DNA of 64,000 nucleotides from Atherinomorus stipes (lineage: Eukaryota; Chordata; Actinopteri; Atheriniformes; Atherinidae), in the NCBI GenBank assembly GCA_023101725.1, contig JALJCO010008621.1, positions 372,001 through 436,000 of the forward strand, read 5' to 3'. Below are positions 57,666 through 64,000 of the stretch, one piece after another. Position 1 is the stretch's first letter. Each line of letters starts with the position of its first letter. Below the pieces are notes generated by a model that saw only the letters and a list, made by a program, of their open reading frames with translations, made no database searches and was not told the origin of the DNA. The translations under genes were made by a program, and so were the position numbers.

Positions 57666-60218
57666 TCACATGTTCTTGTTCATATGAAGTTGTCTTTATA
57701 AAATAAGACCTGCCTTATGTCTGTGTAAAACCTTTTAGATGAAAGAGGATGAACTTTGTCCTCCTCAGATCAGTTTCAAAGTTAAAAAAATGTCTGAAAC
57801 AGGCACCAATTTGTTGTAAAATGTTTTCCGCTGGTGACATCACGGTCCCATGACTTTGATACAGTGGTAACCCAGGACCTGACGTGAGATTTGTAACATG
57901 TGGTTAGTATCATCAATGGAAAAATATTAACCCCAAAATATGATGTTTCCCTGAGCTAAATAATGTTGCTGCCTAAAGTTAATCAGAGTGGGGAAAAGAA
58001 GTGTTACAATAAAGGGACACACATGGGAAGCAAAGCTTCCTGGGTCTTGTCTTCAATTTATCCTTTTCAAGCTGATTACCCTGCATGCCAAAAAGTGAAT
58101 AGATTAGTTATTTTGCACTTCTTACATCATGTTATACTGTCACTAAAGACCAGCAGTGACAAGTCTGTCTTCAGATCATAAGATGGTTCCTTTCAGAGCT
58201 AAAAGAGGACATTTCTGATCCTCATCATAACACTTAAATCCCTCCATCAGTGAAATCTGAGACAGCAGAGATGCAAGTGCTTTGAGAGATAGTTGTTGGG
58301 AACTACGGTGCATGTGGAGCCGACCAGTGAAGGACTGTGTGGCAGAAATTGGTGCTTTTCAAGCCTGATGAGGAAGAAGAGAAATGTGTGAGGATGTGAG
58401 ACTCCTGTCCTCTTACAGATAGACAGGCTGAGAGAGAGATGGATTTAACCCAAATAAGAGTGGATTATACACATCCTCCATGCCTCCAGTCAGCATTACA
58501 TAACCTTAAATCTAGTTATGCATCCCCGTCTCATTTTAGGAGAGGGGGTGGAAGGGTAGTGGTGAGCGCAGTCAAGCGTCTGAAGATATTAGGATTCAAA
58601 CATTTTCTCTGGAAAAAAGTGAAGACATGGATGTACTTACACAAAATGCATCTTTAGATGTGATTTTAATTGGAGGGGCTTTCGTAACAGCTCTTAGCAG
58701 GATATACAGAAAGTGACGTTTGCAGAGGATTCAAAATCATGCTGCACAGAAAGCAAGAGAGCACAAACATATGGCTGCCTCAAACATCAGCAGGAGATTG
58801 TGCCAAGCAGCTGCAGTCTACAGTAAAACATAACAGCTGTCTTCACGACAAGTCATCGCTACTGCCTGTCAATCACGCCTGTGGAAATCAACCATCCGGT
58901 AACTATTCAAAGTGGAATACCAGATAGCCAATCGGTGACTCTGGTGCATGTGGGGGTGGGAGGGGGGAAGGGGGTTATATGTAAAACTAGCCAACAGCTT
59001 AAACAGAACTGACATTCATTTTAGGAAGAGTCCACATCAGTGTGCTCGCTGTGAGTGTGTGAAGCTCTGCTCAGCTGCTGATTGGGATTCATCTGCCGTT
59101 CTCCGGCTCAACACTGCCCTCTGTGTCTCCACGCTTCATGACCAAGAGGTCTGCTTTGCAGACTTGTATCCATGGCAACCAAGAGCCAACCGCTGATTGA
59201 GATGAGCTGTGTGTGGTCACTATAGGATGCTGCCCCCCAGTGGTAAATATTAAAGTCATGCAGTTAAAAAAAAAGAAAACCAATTTGAATGTGGCTTCAA
59301 AGATGAGGCTCTTCTTCTCTTGTGGATTTACTTAAAGATTCCAACTGGCTTGTAATATTAGCTGCTGACTAAAAAGAGAAGACAACTGTTATTGTCATTT
59401 TTGCAGTTAAAAATGATTAAGCTTTGTGTTTTCATAAATTTTTAAATGATATATTGCGCCCAAAAGTTTTCAAAAGATGTTAGATTTAAATCCATAATGT
59501 AAAATGGAGCTTTATAACAGTAAGATATACATTTTATCCTTTTTTATTCTATTTTCTAAAATGAGATACAACCAAAATAAAGGAAAACAGTATCTGTTTA
59601 ACTAAGATGTTTGTAATGAAACCAAAGTTGTTGTTTTTTTATCTGTTGAAAATTAATAAGGTCACAGATTAACACTACCAAGTAGTGGCAGAGCTAATAT
59701 GCTTGTTTTTCCCAACACAAGTATGTGATTTTTAGATGCCGACCACACTAGCAGGTGTACGTCCGTTCTGACGACAGCAGGGAAAATCCTTAAATTACAG
59801 AGGCTCCCTGGGAGAATACCTCACAGTTAATACTCTGCAGCTAGTGTTTGAGTAATTACTGTAGGCAAAATATGTATTGCATAACAAGATGAGCATGGTT
59901 ACATTCAAACATTAAACTAGAGTTTCCCCTCTGTATTTACATGAAAACGGGCTCAAAGCAAATGCAAACAGCATCAAAGAGAGCACCAGCCAGCCTTCGG
60001 TGTAACCTAAGAAGAGAAAAACCTCAGACTTGCCAAGAGTCTGCATATGCGTGTCTCGTCATACGTCAAAGGTAAGTGCATGTTGAGATGAGCATTAATC
60101 CTGTGAGCCTAAGTTTTCTGCCTCCCATGGAAGCTGCAGCTGGCACAGATTAGGTGTTAAATGACAGGCAGTTTACTCTTCTACAAAAAGGAAAACACAT
60201 AGACTTCAAGTGACTAAA

Positions 60219-60259
60219 ACACACACACACACCCATACACACACACACACACACACACA
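60219..60259 (+). repeat. AC microsatellite
   Basis: About 20 AC units with one CCATAC break. Confidence 0.95.
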
Positions 60260-63200
60260 TGCATATAGCAGTGATGACAAGAAGGATTATGGTGCAAGGC
60301 AAAATGTTGGCTCCAATCTTATCCCCACAGAGAAGGGTGTTAGGCCACAGATTCTGTCCAGATATCACATTAAAAGTATCACGTCTGCATTCTATTGTTC
60401 TTTAGAATAAGACCAGTGGCCTGTAACTGTAGGCCACTGTATGCTGTCCTTTTTACGGACTTTTAAAAAAAAAAGAATTCTGCTGTTTCCATTCATCTGT
60501 TTTCCTTCACATCTCTTTAAATGCAGATAAATGGCAATGAAACTGCCAGTAAAATGGATGTAAAAAAGATAATTTCCACTGATTTGCGTTAAATTTCAGG
60601 TGAATTTGTCATAATAGTAAACAGTATTGTTATGCCATAAAAATTAAGATAATGTCAGATACTCTTTAATGTTGTTCTCTGTCAGCTCAGTTTGTCCCAG
60701 TGTGGGCTTGGGTACGTCGTCGGGGCCTACATTTACAATGTCAAAACAAGCTAATAATAATAATACTATTATGATTATCAATGATTATATTAATGTTATC
60801 CTCTCCCTCCTCACAGTGTACTGGTGTACAGTGTATGCTAGCTGGGGTTGGCTCTCAGGCAATGAAGACCGGTGCTTTCATGACTGTAAGTAATTAGAGA
60901 AGGATGACTAAGATTAATCTATACTGGATGAGTTACAGTATTTTGTACTTAAGTGGAGAGATTTTCCATCGCAATAAAACCTGAAAGCAAGTTTTTCCAA
61001 GTTATTATATTAATTTCTTCATGATTTCCAGTTAATGAAAATAGAGTACTTCTCCCAACCAGAGCACAGCAGTAGTATTTTCCTGTTGGTTTTGTCTAAA
61101 TTTACTGCAGATATGTCACCTAAAATAAAAAGAAATGCAGACACTGAGTTGTGACAGCCCATAAAAGTGGATAGTAATTTAGTGACAGCCTCCCAAACAT
61201 GTTTAATCTGGATACAATAGCAGCTGGTGTGAAGATACCGTAGGTGTCTGAACTACAGTATTTTGTGCACAATGTGAACGAGTCTCAAAAGTGAATCCTC
61301 CTGTCCAGTGTACAGACCCTTCTGTACAGACGAGTCCAGAAACTGGCATCAGAAGTACGCAAGTGATAAATCAGACTCCCATTTGGAGTGTGGTAAAATT
61401 ATTGTTTTATCTGATTATCATGTGATTATTTGAGCAGTTTTAGAGAGCAGTTTCTTGGAGACATGACGTTTACTGGATCTAAGCTTGGATGGGAAAGACT
61501 GAGATCGGGTGACTGAAGGTTTAATCTAGGTTGAATACAGGATTTCACCTTAAAATGTTGCATGCAATGTTTACTACTGATGCTGTGTTTCTGGAACATT
61601 TGAAAAAACAAAAAAAATAAAAATAAGGTGTAGTAAATGTGTCCCGGATTTCAACCCATGTGGGGAAATTGAGGGGATTGGCTGTGAAATCTATAGTTGC
61701 AAATAGCTCTAGATTTAGATGGTTTAAGTTCAGATTTTGTGATGTGATAAATTTTCATTTTTTTTTATTTTTGGCTGAGTTTGTATATTTTTATTTATTT
61801 ATTTACGGAACTGTGGTTCTTCCCCTGTATCTCGACGTCATCCCAGTTTGCTGTGTGTGATGTTTGGAATTTAATGAAATCCATGTTGGCTCCTGTGTTA
61901 ACAGATACAGTAAAGCAACAAATACAACAATACTACTAATGCAGCAGTTCAGTGAAAAAACCCATTTGCTACATCTGCGATTTGAAGTCAGCTTTCCTCT
62001 GAACCTCACATTATAATATGCACAGTTGACAACTCAACTAGATGCTCTCAGCTCCACGAAGAGGAGCATGTCTGCATGAGGTAATGGGTAAGAGCTAAAC
62101 AGCAGCTTTCAGTCCGAGACTTCACAAGCCAGTCTATTATCACATCTTGTAAAAGGAGAATCCTCTTTTTCTGACATGGAGCTGTGGTACAACAGGAGCA
62201 GACACAATAACACCGGTCATTGTAGTTATACAACTATATACGCATGTTACAAACCTCTTAATTAGTTTCTATGATGGTCAAGCCATTTCAGTCCGATAAG
62301 AGCTCAAACGAAGGACAAAGAAATGGCATTTCCTCTCGAGTACAAAAAATATTGTATTTCCTCAAGCTGATTTTAAATAATGGACACAGAGCAGGAACTG
62401 GAAATGCTGGTTCTTAAACAGTAAATGCCATTGTTTCAGTGGCTTCCTGTGGGTCTCAGGACATCCCGTCAGTCAACACTTGACTCTCCAGTTACAGATG
62501 AGAGCATTTAACTCGGCATTAGCCAGTAACACAAGGAGGGTCTGTCTGGGAGAGGTGAGCATCATTATGGATGGAAGAGACGAATCTAATGCTCTCACTT
62601 TGATGGTTCACTTGGCCCTTTTGGTGTGATAAAGTAGCTACAATCTCCAGCTATTAACTGAAAAAGCTTTTGACAAATGATACTGAAGAAATTAGAATAA
62701 TTATATAAAACATGGGAATCAGATGTTTTGCTTTTATGTTATTTATCTCTGGTACACACACAGATCATAGATATAAAAGCAGTGTGCTCCATGTCCTCTG
62801 CAGATTTTCACCACTAGCAGCCGCCCTCTTGTTGCTCCCAACACGAGCCCTGCAATCAGAACGGCAGGGGTGGAGAAGAGAAAACAACAATCACAGACTG
62901 GTCCACCATAAAGCTCTGGACCAGTCCTCTGCTGCCTCCTCCTATAATTACCTCCACAACCACCACACCCAGAGCTCCTTTAATGAACTGGCTGCAAGCC
63001 CTCTCTCAGAAACCAGGGTACAGAAAGCAGCCTGTATAACACTTTCAGTTCAGCAGTCATGTTGTCATCAGTATAACTTTCCAGAAATTATTTCTTTCAT
63101 GAGTAATTCACGTTAATTTAAAAACAAACAAACAAACAAAAAACAACTTGTGTGTTTCATTCTCTTGAAGGAGAACTTACAGTAAGTATGGCTTGTTCCT

Positions 63201-64000
63201 TATATAGCATGTACTTCATTTTACTGCTATCAATCTATTTCATCACATATACTATCAGTTCACGCTCTCCTCTTTTATTATTTTTCCATCATTTCAGGAT
63301 GACTTAAACATTTCATGTTTCTAACTGTTTTAATTCTATTTTAGTTCATTCATGTTATGTGTATGTGTTTGCAAATAGCAACACTTTATCAACAGGAACA
63401 CAAGACAAACAAGAGATTGCTTTTTGAATAAGATAAATACTTTTTTTTCTTTTTTAACAACAGAAAAGAGCAGTGAAGCAGACAGACAAACTGACCGAAA
63501 GTCACTTCAGCAAAGCTTTACCTGATCTAAACAGAGTCTACACTGACTGCCTCATTTTTAAAAAGCTAAATTTTTTCTAAATCTTCAGGGTTACAAAAGT
63601 AATTTTGTCCAGTGACTCATGGGGATTGTGATATAAACAAATATGTTTAATATTTGGTTGTATAAAAAGGGACTATTGGGCAAATTTTGTTCACTTTGTT
63701 TCTAATAGCCTACTTTTTGCAAACCAAGTATTCCATTTCCAACTTGGTCCATCTTTGCCTGAAGACAAAGTACTGTAGGGAGGGAGCAGCGATGGTCTGA
63801 AAGTAAAAGGCAGACTACAATTTACCTCTCAAAACCTGGGTCTCCCACTGGGGGCCTTTGAGAACAGATGGTGCCAAACTGTGTCAAAGTGACCATTTTG
63901 CAGACCTTACCACCACTATCTGAACTACAACATTTCTAATTTTGCTCTGCTTCGCTTTATCACTGTTGGGCTTTGCAGAGATGATGTTCACATATTGTAC

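Noticed and set aside
62712..63116. 134-codon plus-strand open frame
   Set aside because: No recognisable domain and no exon or promoter context. Length is within chance for this much sequence.

Overview
The window is vertebrate nuclear DNA, almost certainly from a ray-finned (teleost) fish. It carries eleven exons of one gene, and everything else is intron. The encoded protein aligns from memory, domain by domain, with vertebrate MAGI1 (membrane-associated guanylate kinase, WW and PDZ domain protein 1). The teleost assignment rests on the dense mix of decayed Tc1-like, hAT-like, PIF/Harbinger-like and TTAA-flanked short DNA elements, plus many CA/GT microsatellites. The species cannot be named, nor can the copy (magi1a or magi1b).

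The gene runs on the minus strand from 53233 down to 7425. All eleven exons join with GT/AG borders and one continuous frame of 614 complete codons. From N- to C-terminus they encode: guanylate-kinase-like (GUK) module (53233-53117, 18414-18295, 14551-14363), an acidic linker and WW1 (13259-13037, 12428-12346), a 36-nt linker microexon (11789-11754), WW2 (9810-9753, 9568-9474), a proline-rich linker (8829-8707), PDZ1 (8420-8235 and the start of 8036-7425) and PDZ2 (rest of 8036-7425). The first coding exon (PDZ0) lies beyond 64000. PDZ3-5 and the C-terminus lie beyond position 1. MAGI1 is a cytoplasmic scaffold at tight and adherens junctions.

Layout: 1-7424 is 3' intron with one Tc1-like fragment and a 27-G run. 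7425-18414 holds ten exons. 18415-53116 is a 34.7-kb intron that works as a transposon reservoir. 53117-53233 is one exon. 53234-64000 is 5' intron with more decayed transposons and one exon-like segment.

The most unusual content is a set of short TTAA-flanked elements (16244, 23074, 30638, 31854, 49734; also 31077). In the first five I can see, on the plus strand, a CpG-rich promoter-like stretch with a TGACG (CRE-type) site, an ATG or its relic, and a splice donor, so they resemble portable first exons. All five point antisense to magi1. At 30543-32455 they are stacked in a three-level nest, and a filled/empty pair of copies dates a further insertion at 16282-16755. Two plausible alternative minus-strand promoters sit in the large intron (about 42.4-42.7 kb and 46.0-46.5 kb).
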